Assembly: GCA_020633075.1 (NCBI GenBank)
Contig: JACKEI010000001.1
Coordinates: 1,364,001-1,428,000, forward strand
Length of the DNA stretch: 64,000 nt
Origin: Sandaracinaceae bacterium
GTDB lineage: Bacteria; Myxococcota_A; Polyangia; Polyangiales; Houyiibacteriaceae
Direction of reading: 5' to 3'
Part shown: piece by piece, positions 43,830-52,732 of the stretch
Layout: each line of letters begins with the position of its first letter
Numbering within the stretch: the first letter of the stretch is position 1
Program-made: the position numbers and the translations under genes
Notes under the pieces: model-generated
What the model was told of the DNA's origin: nothing
Database searches by the model: none
What the model saw: only the letters and a program-made list of their open reading frames with translations

Positions 43830-44594
43830 TCAGGGGTTGACCTGAACCACGATGGCCGTGATGTTGTCGCGGCCGCCGCGCTCGTTGGCCAGGTCGATGA
43901 AGCGGCGCGCGCCGGCCTCCGGACCGAGCTGCACGATGCCCGGAATCTCGGGGTCTTCGACGTGCCCGTGCAGGCCGTCACTGCACAGCACGTAGGCGTC
44001 GCCCACGGCGACCTCGAAGAAGCGCGTGTCCACCTGCACGTACTCGCGGCTGCCCACGGCGCGCGTGATGACGTTGCGATGAGGCGACACGAGCGCCTCA
44101 GCTTCCGTGATGATGCCCTGCTTGAGCTGCCAGGCGACCAGCGTGTGGTCTTCGGTCAGGGGCGAGGCTTGGCCACCACGCACCAGGTAGACGCGGCTGT
44201 CGCCCACCTGGGCGGTGATCCCGTAGCGGCCGCAGATGGCGAGCGCCGACAGGGTGGTGCCCATGCCCTGGGAGTCCGGGTCGTGTTGGGCGAGGCCGAA
44301 GACCATGTACGTGGCCGCCTGGACGGCGCTCTCCAGCACCCGGATAGCGCTGCGGAGCGCCTCCTCGGAGTTGTCCCCGGACGCCACCCGCCGCAGCTTC
44401 TCGCGCTCGTTGCGGACCATGCCGTGCACGGTGTCCACCGCCTCGGAGCTGGCGACGTCACCCGACGAGTGCCCGCCCATGCCGTCGGCGACGACATAGA
44501 GGCCCAGCTCGTTGTCGAGGAAGAATGCGTCTTCGTTGAAGCTTCTTCGTTGGCCGATGTCCGTCAGCCCAGCACCAGTTACCCGCACGCGCAC
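43830..44594 (-). CDS. PP2C-type Ser/Thr protein phosphatase
   Basis: A 254-residue cytoplasmic phosphatase. PP2C motifs: SFNEDAFF, VVADGMGGHSSGD (metal-binding), GDSRVYLVRGG, LTEDHTLV, LCSDGLHGHV and the closing GGRDNITAIVV. It should remove phosphate from Ser/Thr-phosphorylated proteins, in balance with Hanks-type kinases, none of which is in the window. The GTG at 44594 is chosen; another GTG two codons later fits as well, and longer forms add an Arg-rich shadow. Confidence 0.92.
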   Translation of the reverse strand: MRVRVTGAGLTDIGQRRSFNEDAFFLDNELGLYVVADGMGGHSSGDVASSEAVDTVHGMVRNEREKLRRVASGDNSEEALRSAIRVLESAVQAATYMVFGLAQHDPDSQGMGTTLSALAICGRYGITAQVGDSRVYLVRGGQASPLTEDHTLVAWQLKQGIITEAEALVSPHRNVITRAVGSREYVQVDTRFFEVAVGDAYVLCSDGLHGHVEDPEIPGIVQLGPEAGARRFIDLANERGGRDNITAIVVQVNP

Positions 44595-44744
44595 CCCGCT
44601 CGAGGAGCTATCTGAGCGCCCCTGCGGCGCCAGCACGCGCACCCTAGCCCTTCTCGGTGGGCCTCGCCAACCCCCAACGCGCCCGAGCGTGAATGAACCC
44701 TGTGGGTCACGTGTTGGGGCGATGTACGGACGGAGACCCCAGTC

Positions 44745-45887
44745 GTGAACAGCACATCCCTTCCACGTCACACACGAGCCCTCTCAGCCACCCTCCTGGC
44801 CGTCGCGCTCTCGCTCGCGCCGTCGGTTGCAGGGATAGCCAGAGCCCAGGATCTCACGGACGCCCGGCGCATCGCCATCGCAGAGGCCCTCAACACCAGC
44901 ACCGTCGCCGTCATGATCGGCCGGGGCAGCGGATCGGGCTTCGTGGCAACGGCGGATGGCTGGGTGGTCACGAACGCCCACGTCGTCCAGAGCGGCCGCG
45001 GGCAGGCGCAGCTGCGCCTGGGCAGCGGGCAGGTGGTGCCCGCCCGGGTGCTGGCCGTGGACCCCACGCATGACCTGGCCATCCTCGCGCCCGTCGGCGG
45101 TGCCATGCCGGCGCCCCTGCCGCTGGCGGATCCGGAGACGGTCCGGGTGGGGCAGACCGTGCTCGCCTTCGGGAGCCCCTTCGGGCTCGACGGGACGCTG
45201 ACCCAGGGCATCGTCAGCGCTCGGCGCGATCTGCCCGGCGTCGGGGGCGGGCAAGTGCATGGGCTGATCCAGACCGACGCCACCATCAACCCCGGCAACT
45301 CGGGCGGCCCGCTGGTCAACACGCGCGGTGAGGTGATTGGGGTCAACACGGCCATCCTCTCCCGTACGGGCGGCAGCCACGGCATCGGCTTCGCCGTGCC
45401 GGTGAACTACGTGAAGGCCCTGCTGGACGAGGTGCACGAGCGCCTGGAGGTGGCCGAGGCGCAGGCCCAGCGGCCGCACGCGGTGGCTACGCGGGATGCC
45501 GCGCCCCAGCCGTCGCGCAATGCGGTTCCCTCGCGCTCGGAACCGCCCGACGCCGCCCCTGCCGTGTGGCTCGGAGTGTATGCCGTGGATGTCGGCGGGG
45601 GGGTCCGCATCGAGCGCGTGGTGCCCGGCGCCGCAGCCGCGCGTGCAGGCCTCCTGGGGCGCGCCGACCCAGCCCCACGCGCGGTCGCCCAGCTGGGCGT
45701 GCCCTGGACGGGGCACATCATCTACGCGGTGGACGGGCAGCGGGTGCGCTCCCTAGCCGAGCTGCAGCGCGTCCTCGTCGGCCGCCGCCCGGGCGACAGG
45801 GTGCGGGTCGCGGTGGCCATCGGCGACGGCCGGCTGAACGGAGAGACGTTCGTGGAGCTGGACCCGCGTCCCGCGGAAGACCGCTGA
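44745..45887 (+). CDS. HtrA/DegP-like serine protease (S1C)
   Basis: A 380-residue exported protease. A signal peptide (14-34) precedes a trypsin-like domain with H79 (TNAHVV), D110 (THDLAIL) and S186 (NPGNSGGP); a PDZ-like domain follows near 275-375, after a Pro/Ala-rich linker. Such proteins degrade or refold envelope proteins. The GTG at 44745 has a GGAG 10 bp upstream. It is divergent from the PP2C gene with 150 bp between. Confidence 0.92.
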   Translation: MNSTSLPRHTRALSATLLAVALSLAPSVAGIARAQDLTDARRIAIAEALNTSTVAVMIGRGSGSGFVATADGWVVTNAHVVQSGRGQAQLRLGSGQVVPARVLAVDPTHDLAILAPVGGAMPAPLPLADPETVRVGQTVLAFGSPFGLDGTLTQGIVSARRDLPGVGGGQVHGLIQTDATINPGNSGGPLVNTRGEVIGVNTAILSRTGGSHGIGFAVPVNYVKALLDEVHERLEVAEAQAQRPHAVATRDAAPQPSRNAVPSRSEPPDAAPAVWLGVYAVDVGGGVRIERVVPGAAAARAGLLGRADPAPRAVAQLGVPWTGHIIYAVDGQRVRSLAELQRVLVGRRPGDRVRVAVAIGDGRLNGETFVELDPRPAEDR

Positions 45888-45943
45888 CGCGCGGAGGGGG
45901 CGCGGCGTGGCGCCTGCGAGGGTTTCGCGTAAGCTCGCGCGCG

Positions 45944-47326
45944 ATGACGATCGACGTGCTCGCCCTCCGCCAAGCGGCCCTCTCCTCCCTCGAGTCCGGG
46001 GACCGCGCCGGCGCGTGGTCGGCGCTCGAAGCGCACCGCGGGGCGCTCGCGCAGGACGCCGAGCTGGCGTGGCTGTGGCTCGACCTGCTGGGGCAGTCTC
46101 CAGCGCGCCCGACCTTGCTCGCCGAGGCCAGCGTCATCCTCGACGCCTTTCCCCATGACCCGGTGCTGGTCATCGCCGCTTGCGACGCCCTCAATCGAGC
46201 GGCCGAGCGCTTCCCCATGGACACTCCACCGCTGCGTCGCGAGGGGCCGGCGCAGCTGGCGGCCGCCGCGGCGGAGCGGTGCCTGCGCGCCCTCCCGGAG
46301 GCCGACAGCCGGCGCGTGGAGACGGCGGGCTACCTGCACATCAACCGCGCGAACGCGCTGCGCATGGCCGGCCCAGACCGCGACGAGGAGGCCCAGCGCG
46401 CGTTCGCCGAGGCGCTCGCCATCGATCCCGCCAACGGCCACTGGTGGTTCGATCTCGGCGTGCTGCACAAGTGGCGCGGGCGCTTCCGAGACGGGCTCGA
46501 CTGCACGCTGCGCGCGCGCTCGCGGCTCGGGGAGACCAAGGCCGTGCAGTGGAACATCGCCATCTGCGCGACCGCGCTGGGTGAAGGCGACCTCGCGGCC
46601 GGCGTCTGGAAGGCGCTGGGGATGCCCGTCGAGCTGCAGCCCAGCGGCATGCCGCTGGTGCCGGGCCTACCGCCCATGCAGGTGCGTGTCCTGGCCAAGG
46701 GGCCGGGCACCGGGCCGAACGCCGCCGTGCCGGATGCGTCGGTGAGCTTCGAGCTGGTCTGGGTGGCGCCCCTCTCGCCCTGCCACGGGGTCGTGCAGAG
46801 CGCGACCTTCCGCGAAGCGCCCATCGACTTTGGAGACGTAGTGCTCTGGGACGGGGCTCCCGTGTCGGTGCTGAGCACCCCCGACGGGCCGGTGCCTCGC
46901 TTCCCGCTGCTGGAGATCCTGCGCAAGGGCGACGAGGAGCGCATGCGCTTCGTCGCGCTGTGTGAGACGCCGGGGCGCCTGGCAGCGCTCGAGGCGGCGC
47001 TCCCCCCGTACGCGCGGCTGTTCGTTCACCGCGAGCAGGTCGAGGTCGCCGCGCCAACCGACGAAGGCGCCCCGGCGGCTCGGCCGCAGGGGGCAGGGGG
47101 GCAGGCGGACGGCGCGGGCTTGGTCTACGGCAAGATCGTGCTGCCGGCTGGCGCGGACGTGCGCGGCTTTCGGGCCAGCTACGAGAAGGCCATCGGGGGA
47201 CGGGGGCTGGCCATCGCGCTCCCGCGTCTCTACGAGCTGCTGGGGGACAGCAAGCGCGCCGGCCAAGAGCATCAGGCGTGGCGTGGCGTGGAGCGCAAGG
47301 CCATCAAGCAGGGCCTCCTGACATGA
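45944..47326 (+). CDS. TPR-like protein of unknown function
   Basis: A 460-residue soluble protein. The first half is helical and TPR-like (HINRANALRMAGPDRDEEAQ, GHWWFDLGVLHKWRGRFRDG); the second half is alpha/beta (SFELVWVAPLSPCHGVVQSA) and not recognised. No signal peptide. It overlaps yhhQ by ATGA (47323-47326), so they are likely co-translated, but no shared job is known. Confidence 0.7.
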   Translation: MTIDVLALRQAALSSLESGDRAGAWSALEAHRGALAQDAELAWLWLDLLGQSPARPTLLAEASVILDAFPHDPVLVIAACDALNRAAERFPMDTPPLRREGPAQLAAAAAERCLRALPEADSRRVETAGYLHINRANALRMAGPDRDEEAQRAFAEALAIDPANGHWWFDLGVLHKWRGRFRDGLDCTLRARSRLGETKAVQWNIAICATALGEGDLAAGVWKALGMPVELQPSGMPLVPGLPPMQVRVLAKGPGTGPNAAVPDASVSFELVWVAPLSPCHGVVQSATFREAPIDFGDVVLWDGAPVSVLSTPDGPVPRFPLLEILRKGDEERMRFVALCETPGRLAALEAALPPYARLFVHREQVEVAAPTDEGAPAARPQGAGGQADGAGLVYGKIVLPAGADVRGFRASYEKAIGGRGLAIALPRLYELLGDSKRAGQEHQAWRGVERKAIKQGLLT

Positions 47327-48165
47327 GCGCGGGGGGAGGCTCGTCAGCGCGGGGGCACGACCACGAGTACGACGTGGACCGGGAGCTGTTGCCCCACGAG
47401 CAGCACATCTTCGACGACCTCCCCAAGCTCGCGGCCGGGGTCCTGCACGACCGTCGAGAGACCGTCTTCCTGGTGCTGAGTGGGCTGTTCCTGGGCAGCC
47501 TGACCATGCTCAACATCCTGGGCGTCACGCGCTTCTTGGACCTCTCGTTCACGCTGCCGTGGTTCGGGTGGCACATCCCCATGCCGCTCGCCGTCGGGGT
47601 GCTGCCGTACCCGCTGACCTTCCTCTGCACGGACTTCCTGTCCGAGCTCTACGGGCGGCGCCGCGCGAACCAGGTGGTGTGGATGGGCTTCGGGCTCAAC
47701 CTCTGGGTGGCCCTCATCCTGTGGCTGGGGGGTGCGCTGCCGGTGGCAGGCGGCAACGAGGACGACGTGTTCGCGCAAGTGAGCGCGCTGGCGTTCGCGG
47801 CCATGTTTGCGTCCATGCTCGCGTACCTGGTGGCGCAGCTCGTGGACGTGCACGTGTTCCACTTCTGGAAGCGCCGCACCCGCGGAAAGCACCTCTGGCT
47901 CCGCAACAACGGCTCCACGCTCGTCTCTCAGCTGGTGGACACCGTGGCGGTCATCCTGGTCACGCACTTTGTCGCGGAGGCGTTGCCCATCGCCACGGAC
48001 CAGCCGCTGTGGCCGCAGCTCACGACCTTCATCGTGTCCGGCTACGTCTTCAAGCTGGTCGCCGCCCTGCTGGATACGGGGCCCTTCTATCTGGGCACCA
48101 GCGTGCTGGTGCGCTACCTCCGGCTACCCCCTCCGGGCGAGCTGCCCGATATTGTCAGCGTCTGA
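47323..48165 (+). CDS. yhhQ: Queuosine precursor transporter (YhhQ family)
   Basis: A 280-residue integral membrane protein, about six helices, of the family that imports queuosine precursors for tRNA modification. Signatures: YPLTFLCTDFLSELYGRRRA, then QLVDVHVFHFWK and LRNNGSTLVSQLVDT. An N-terminal acidic, His-rich part (about 40 residues) is longer than usual. Its stop overlaps the next start by one base (tgatg). The organism would need Tgt to use the precursor; it is not in the window. Confidence 0.88.
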   Translation: MSAGGGSSARGHDHEYDVDRELLPHEQHIFDDLPKLAAGVLHDRRETVFLVLSGLFLGSLTMLNILGVTRFLDLSFTLPWFGWHIPMPLAVGVLPYPLTFLCTDFLSELYGRRRANQVVWMGFGLNLWVALILWLGGALPVAGGNEDDVFAQVSALAFAAMFASMLAYLVAQLVDVHVFHFWKRRTRGKHLWLRNNGSTLVSQLVDTVAVILVTHFVAEALPIATDQPLWPQLTTFIVSGYVFKLVAALLDTGPFYLGTSVLVRYLRLPPPGELPDIVSV

Positions 48166-48746
48166 TGCGCGTCACTCCCCGCTCCCCACGAAGAAGACCG
48201 CCCGCTCTCGGGGCTGCGCTGCTCCTCGCTGGGCTCGCGTGGTGTGTGGCGCCGGCGAGGGCGACGACGCTGCGCTATCAGAGCGTGCAGGAGCTCGCGG
48301 CGAGCGCGGACGCGGTGGTGTGGGCTTCGGTGACGCGCGTGGGCACGCGCATGCAGCGGGACGCTGGGCGCCTGCAGCCCGAGCGCGAGGCGCAGCTGAG
48401 CGTGCGTGAGGTGCTGCTGGGCGAGGTCCGCTCGCCGCTGGCCGTGCAGCTGCGCGGCGGGGTCCACCCGGGCGGTGCGCGGCGCGTCGACGGCGAGGCG
48501 AGCCTGCGCGAGGGCGAAGAGGTGGTCCTCTTCCTCACGCGAGACGGCACCCGGTGGCGCGTGCTGGGCATGAGCCTGGGCGTCTTTCGCGTCAGCCACC
48601 CTGCGGGTCAGCCGCCTCGCTTGGTCCGCCGCGTGGCGGACGCGGTGGTGTTGGGGGCCGACGGGCAGCGGGTGCCCCCCGTCGACGAAACCCTCACGTT
48701 TCCTGAGCTGCGTGCGGGCATCGCGCGCCCACGGAGGTCTCCATGA
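48165..48746 (+). CDS. Secreted protein paired with matrixin-like protease
   Basis: A 193-residue exported protein: signal helix (GAALLLAGLAWCVAPARA), then a compact beta-rich part (TLRYQSVQELAASADAVVWA, EVVLFLTRDGTRWRVLG). No named domain is recognised. Its stop overlaps the metalloprotease start (ATGA at 48743-48746), so the two are likely made together; an accessory, inhibitor or substrate role is possible but unproved. Confidence 0.7.
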   Translation: MRVTPRSPRRRPPALGAALLLAGLAWCVAPARATTLRYQSVQELAASADAVVWASVTRVGTRMQRDAGRLQPEREAQLSVREVLLGEVRSPLAVQLRGGVHPGGARRVDGEASLREGEEVVLFLTRDGTRWRVLGMSLGVFRVSHPAGQPPRLVRRVADAVVLGADGQRVPPVDETLTFPELRAGIARPRRSP

Positions 48747-50293
48747 ACACGCATCGCCCCTCGCAGGCATCGGGCTCGCCCGCCCGTACGTCGCTCGGTT
48801 GGCGTGCGTCGAGCCTGGTGTTCGGCGCGCTGCTCTTGCTGGGCACGCACGCCGCGTTCGGCGCCCAGCCCGTCCGTGCCTATCGCTGCCTGCGCTTCGG
48901 GTGTCCCAGCTGGTGCGGGCCGGTGCAGGTCACGCTCACGTCGCACAGCGCAGACCTCGAGGCCATCGCGCCAGGGACCACGCTGTCCACGGTGGACGAG
49001 GCCTTTTCAGACTGGACCCGCGTGTCGTGCGCGTCCCTCGAGGCGAGCGTCACGGAGTCTCTCTCGGCGACCCCGCCCTTCTTCGGCGACGGCGCCTCGG
49101 AGGTTGGCTTCATCGAGACCAACTGGCCCTACGACGCGAACGCCATCGGGATCTCGGACGTGCAGGTGATCGGCGGCTGCATCCGCGAAGCGGACACCGT
49201 GCTCAACGGGCAGAACTACACCTGGGTGTTGGGCGCGGGCGACGCGGGCCGCGTGAACGCCTACGGCGCGGTGCTGCACGAGGCCGGGCACTTCTACGGT
49301 CTCGGTCACTCTGCGGAGCCCCGCTCCGTCATGTGGTTTCTGTATCGGGGCGGGCGGCCCATCCTCGAGGCGGACGACTTCGCCGGGCTGTGCGAGCTCT
49401 ACCCGCGCAGCGGGGATCCGGCCGACTGCGACGTGACGGGCTGCCCGCTGGGCTACGCCTGTGAGGCACACAGCTGCGCGCAGGTGGGCAATCCGGGCTG
49501 CATCCGCCACGAGGACTGCGATGAAGGCGAGCGCTGCGACGCGGTCACGGGCGCGTGTGTGCTCGGGGCGCCCACAGGCGATGCGCTCGGTGCCCCATGC
49601 GTGGACGACCTCGACTGCCTGAGCGGCCTGTGCGCGCAGCTGGTCACGGGGGGCGTCTGCACGCAGGCCTGCGACGGACTCCAGCCTCGCGCGGTGGCGT
49701 GCCCTGACGGCTTCATCTGCGATGGCGACGCCGTCGGCGTGTGCGGCACGGGGCTCTGCCTCGTCGGTCGTCCCGGCGACGCTTCGCTGGGTGCCCCCTG
49801 CGAAGAAGACTCCGACTGTGCGAGCTCCATGTGCGATGGCGCGGTCTGCGCCACCCCCTGCGACCCCGATGGCGTCGACAACTGCCCCAACGGCTTCGTG
49901 TGCGAGCCGGGGCAGGCGGCGGGCTGCGGGGCGTGCAAGCCACCCCTGGCGCTGGGGGCCCGCTGCCGCTTCAACGAGGACTGCCGCGACGGCATGTGCG
50001 TCACCAACGAGGGCGCCGAGACGGGCGCGTGCGCGTCCCTCTGCGACCCCAGCGAAGGGCGGCAGGCGTGCCCGGCAGGCTTCCGCTGCGACGTCGTGGG
50101 CGACCTCTCGCTGTGCGTCGCGTCGGCCATCTCGCAGCCCGGTCTGCGCGGAGGTGCGTCCTGTTCCGTCACGCCGGCGCTCCGGACCAGCGGATCGAGT
50201 GGGGCTGGCCCGAGCAGTCCGCTCGGCGTGACCGGCTTGCTGGGTGCGCTGGTCTTGCTCGCGCGCAGGGCTCGGCGGCGGAGACCGGCGTAG
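48743..50293 (+). CDS. Matrixin-like zinc metalloprotease with Cys-rich region and C-terminal anchor
   Basis: A 516-residue exported protease. After a signal peptide the catalytic domain has HEAGHFYGLGH (H179, E180, H183, H189), then a Met-turn in SVMW, as in matrixins. From about 225 to 455 come Cys-rich repeats (EDCDEGERCD, SDCASSMCDG, EDCRDGMCVT). The C-terminus has a hydrophobic helix (GVTGLLGALVLLARRARRRR) ending in Arg, like the MYXO-CTERM sorting tail but without the usual Cys-Gly-Cys just before it. Likely surface-anchored or processed. The overlap with the upstream gene is ATGA. Confidence 0.85.
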   Translation: MNTHRPSQASGSPARTSLGWRASSLVFGALLLLGTHAAFGAQPVRAYRCLRFGCPSWCGPVQVTLTSHSADLEAIAPGTTLSTVDEAFSDWTRVSCASLEASVTESLSATPPFFGDGASEVGFIETNWPYDANAIGISDVQVIGGCIREADTVLNGQNYTWVLGAGDAGRVNAYGAVLHEAGHFYGLGHSAEPRSVMWFLYRGGRPILEADDFAGLCELYPRSGDPADCDVTGCPLGYACEAHSCAQVGNPGCIRHEDCDEGERCDAVTGACVLGAPTGDALGAPCVDDLDCLSGLCAQLVTGGVCTQACDGLQPRAVACPDGFICDGDAVGVCGTGLCLVGRPGDASLGAPCEEDSDCASSMCDGAVCATPCDPDGVDNCPNGFVCEPGQAAGCGACKPPLALGARCRFNEDCRDGMCVTNEGAETGACASLCDPSEGRQACPAGFRCDVVGDLSLCVASAISQPGLRGGASCSVTPALRTSGSSGAGPSSPLGVTGLLGALVLLARRARRRRPA

Positions 50294-50350
50294 CCGCTCG
50301 TGGGTGGCTCTTCTTGCTGACCTAGGGGCAGGGGGCGCTTCGTGCGCCGT

Positions 50351-52015
50351 TCAGCCCCCCGCGTTCTTCTGGAGCCGCTCGAAGCGCTTGAGGATGAACA
50401 CCAAGGCCGCGTGGGCGGTGCCGTACGCCACCGCGAGGCTGGCAGCCACCCCGCCGGGCCACCACTGGTCGGCCGCGATCAGGATCGCGCTCGATACAAA
50501 GAGTGACCCCACCACGATGCCGCTGAAGAGCCGTCGCCCCAGCTTGTCGGCGGTGTTGGCCGCGTCGTCGTCGGACACCCGCAGGCGAAAGGCGCCGTTG
50601 CGGAGGTCTTCGAGGATCTCTTGGACCTGCAGCGGCACCTCGGTGGCGGCCGTGCTCAGGCGCATGGCCCCGCGCATGAGGTCCTGGGTCATCCGCTCCG
50701 GGGCGTAGCGCTGCTTGATGAGCGTGAGGAAGTAGGGGCGGGCCTCTTCCAGCAGGTCGAGGTCGGGGTAGATCTCCTTGCCGACCCCCTCCACCGTCAT
50801 GAGGCTCTTGCCCAGCATGAGGAAGTCCGCGGGCATCTCGATGCTGTACTTGCGGGCGCCTCCCACCAGATCACGGATGAGACCACTGAACTCGATGTCG
50901 CCCAGCTTCTTGCCCAGGTACTTCTGCGCCAGGAACGCCACCTCCGCCTCGTAGGCCTGGCGGTCGATCTTCTTGGTGGGTCGGCCAATGGCCAGCAGCG
51001 CGTCCGCGATGCCGCGATAGTCTTCGCGCACGGCCGCGATCATCAGGTCGATGGTCTTGTCGCGCATCTGCGGCGAGAGGCGCCCCACCATGCCGAGGTC
51101 GACCATGCCGAACACCGGCGCGTCCAGCTCACCCATCATGATGATGTTGCCGGGGTGGGGATCCGCGTGGAAGAAGCCGTCCTCGAAGACCTGCTGGACG
51201 ATGACCTGGATGGCGCGGCGCGCGATGGTCTCGCCGCTCATGCCGTTCTTGATCGCGTCGTAGATCTTGTGGCCGTCCAGGTACGAGAGGGTGAGCACGC
51301 GCTTGCTGCTGCACTCACGGTACACACGAGGGAAGACCACGCCGCGGTTGCCCTCGAAGTTGCGCCGGAACACGTCGCAGTTGTCGGCCTCCAGCACGTA
51401 GTCCAGCTCCGACATGATGGAGCGGTCGAACTCCTCCACCAGCCGCACCGGGTGGTACAGCCTGGCCTCGGGGATGCTCCTCTCGATGGCGCGCGCCAGC
51501 CAGTAGAGCAGGTCCACGTCGCGCTCGATGATGTCCTTGCAGCCCTTGCGCTGCACCTTGACGACCACCTCCAAGGGGCCTGCGTCGCTGGCGAGGGTCG
51601 CCCGGTGCACCTGACCGATGCTCGCCGTGGCGAGCGGCGTCTCGCTGAAGCTCGCGTAGACCTCGCACAGCTCGCGGCCCAGCTCCGCTTCGATCTCCGC
51701 GCGGATGTCCTCGAAGGGGGCGGGGGGCACGTTGTCTTGCAGCTTCTTGAGCTCGAAGATGACGTCCTCGGGGATGAGGTCGGGGCGCGTGGAGACGATT
51801 TGGCCCAGCTTGATGAAGCTGGGCCCGAGGTCCTGGAGGACGAGCCGCACACGTTCGCCCACCTTGGTGGGGTCCCCGCCGTGCTTGGCCGTGCCGGGAA
51901 GGAGCGACCCCAGACCCGTGCGTTGCACCACCTCACCGAAGCCGTGGCGGGCCAAGACGGAGACGATCTGACGGAGCCGCTCGAGGTCGCGGACGGTGTT
52001 GAGAATGCTTGGCAT
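50351..52015 (-). CDS. UbiB/AarF family ABC1 kinase-like protein
   Basis: A 554-residue atypical kinase. The KxGQ motif is in FIKLGQIVSTRPDLIP (about 68), with SIGQVHRA as the Ala-rich loop; kinase-core motifs include VVVKVQRKG, HADPHPGNIIM and MVDLGMVG. The C-terminus has two hydrophobic helices (FSGIVVGSLFVSSAILIA). Relatives are needed for ubiquinone synthesis. A long gene in its own unit, divergent from the P-II gene. Confidence 0.9.
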   Translation of the reverse strand: MPSILNTVRDLERLRQIVSVLARHGFGEVVQRTGLGSLLPGTAKHGGDPTKVGERVRLVLQDLGPSFIKLGQIVSTRPDLIPEDVIFELKKLQDNVPPAPFEDIRAEIEAELGRELCEVYASFSETPLATASIGQVHRATLASDAGPLEVVVKVQRKGCKDIIERDVDLLYWLARAIERSIPEARLYHPVRLVEEFDRSIMSELDYVLEADNCDVFRRNFEGNRGVVFPRVYRECSSKRVLTLSYLDGHKIYDAIKNGMSGETIARRAIQVIVQQVFEDGFFHADPHPGNIIMMGELDAPVFGMVDLGMVGRLSPQMRDKTIDLMIAAVREDYRGIADALLAIGRPTKKIDRQAYEAEVAFLAQKYLGKKLGDIEFSGLIRDLVGGARKYSIEMPADFLMLGKSLMTVEGVGKEIYPDLDLLEEARPYFLTLIKQRYAPERMTQDLMRGAMRLSTAATEVPLQVQEILEDLRNGAFRLRVSDDDAANTADKLGRRLFSGIVVGSLFVSSAILIAADQWWPGGVAASLAVAYGTAHAALVFILKRFERLQKNAGG

Positions 52016-52082
52016 GGCGGGGGCGTGTCGGCCTAATGTCGCAGAATCTCGCCGGTAGAGGCCATATTTACTGCTACGAAAT

Positions 52083-52097
52083 GATTGCGAAACAATC
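52083..52097. repeat. Small inverted repeat in the ubiB-P-II divergent gap
   Basis: GATTG-CGAAA-CAATC lies in the 121-bp AT-richer gap that must hold both promoters. It could bind a regulator. No clear sigma54 box for the P-II gene is seen. Confidence 0.35.
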
Positions 52098-52136
52098 CAC
52101 GGCTAGACCACAATCGAACTACCCCAGGAGGTTCTC

Positions 52137-52475
52137 GTGAAGAAGGTGGAAGCCATTATCAAGCCGTTCAAACTCGACGAGGTCAAAGAAGCCCTCGGAG
52201 AGGTCGGCGTCAAGGGTATGACCGTCACCGAGGTCAAGGGCTTCGGCCGTACCGGCGGTAAGCGTGAGGTCTATCGAGGATCGGCCTACGTGGTCGACTT
52301 CGTGCCCAAGGTCAAAGTCGAGGTCATCGTGCCGGACGCGCTCGTCGTGCCGGTGCTCGACGCCATCGAGAAGGCAGCGAAGACAGGTCGCATCGGCGAC
52401 GGTAAGATCTTCGTGTCGCCCATCGAGGAAGCGATCCGGATTCGTACCGGAGAGCGCGGCGAAGACGCGGTCTGA
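52137..52475 (+). CDS. Nitrogen regulatory P-II protein
   Basis: A 112-residue P-II signal protein of the GlnB/GlnK family, a trimer that binds ATP/ADP and 2-oxoglutarate and controls nitrogen uptake and assimilation. The T-loop is near KREVYRGSAYVVDFVPK, with the uridylylation Tyr51 kept; the B-loop TGRIGDGKIFV and C-loop IRTGERG are standard. The GTG at 52137 has a strong AGGAGG upstream. No amtB or glnA is beside it. GlnB and GlnK cannot be told apart here. Confidence 0.95.
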   Translation: MKKVEAIIKPFKLDEVKEALGEVGVKGMTVTEVKGFGRTGGKREVYRGSAYVVDFVPKVKVEVIVPDALVVPVLDAIEKAAKTGRIGDGKIFVSPIEEAIRIRTGERGEDAV

Positions 52476-52495
52476 GAACCGCACTGGTCGAGCCC

Positions 52496-52557
52496 CGAGG
52501 CGTCCGCCCACGCTCCCACCCGGAGTGACCACGCTGACGCCTCGCGGGAGCTCCCGC
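52496..52557 (+). terminator. Hairpins after the P-II gene, possible terminator
   Basis: CGAGGCGTC (52496-52504) pairs with GACGCCTCG (52536-52544), and the perfect palindrome GCGGGAGCTCCCGC follows at 52544-52557, then TCCTTGTCTC. Good stems but only a weak T-run, so termination is likely but not sure. The rest of the 257-bp gap holds the ExbB promoter. Confidence 0.45.
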
Positions 52558-52651
52558 TCCTTGTCTCAAATGTGAAATGGCTCCCTCGTCGAATATCGCC
52601 GGGGCTCGGCGGTTGCGCCTGAAGCTCGCGTGCAGTCCGGGCGGAAGCGCC

Positions 52652-52680
52652 TTGCCGCTGCGCGGTCGGCCCCCCATATT
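52652..52680 (+). promoter_or_regulatory. Sigma70-like promoter for exbB-exbD-tonB
   Basis: TTGCCG (52652-52657) and CATATT (52675-52680) are 17 bp apart. Transcription would start near 52687, leaving a 46-nt leader before the ATG at 52733. Confidence 0.45.
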
Positions 52681-52732
52681 GCATCCCACTTTCAACTAGC
52701 GCGTGGCGCTCGACGAGAAGCTCAAGGAAGAC

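Noticed and set aside
44595..44771. N-terminal extension of the PP2C gene
   Set aside because: Would overlap the divergent HtrA-like gene start and adds Arg-rich text absent from the family.
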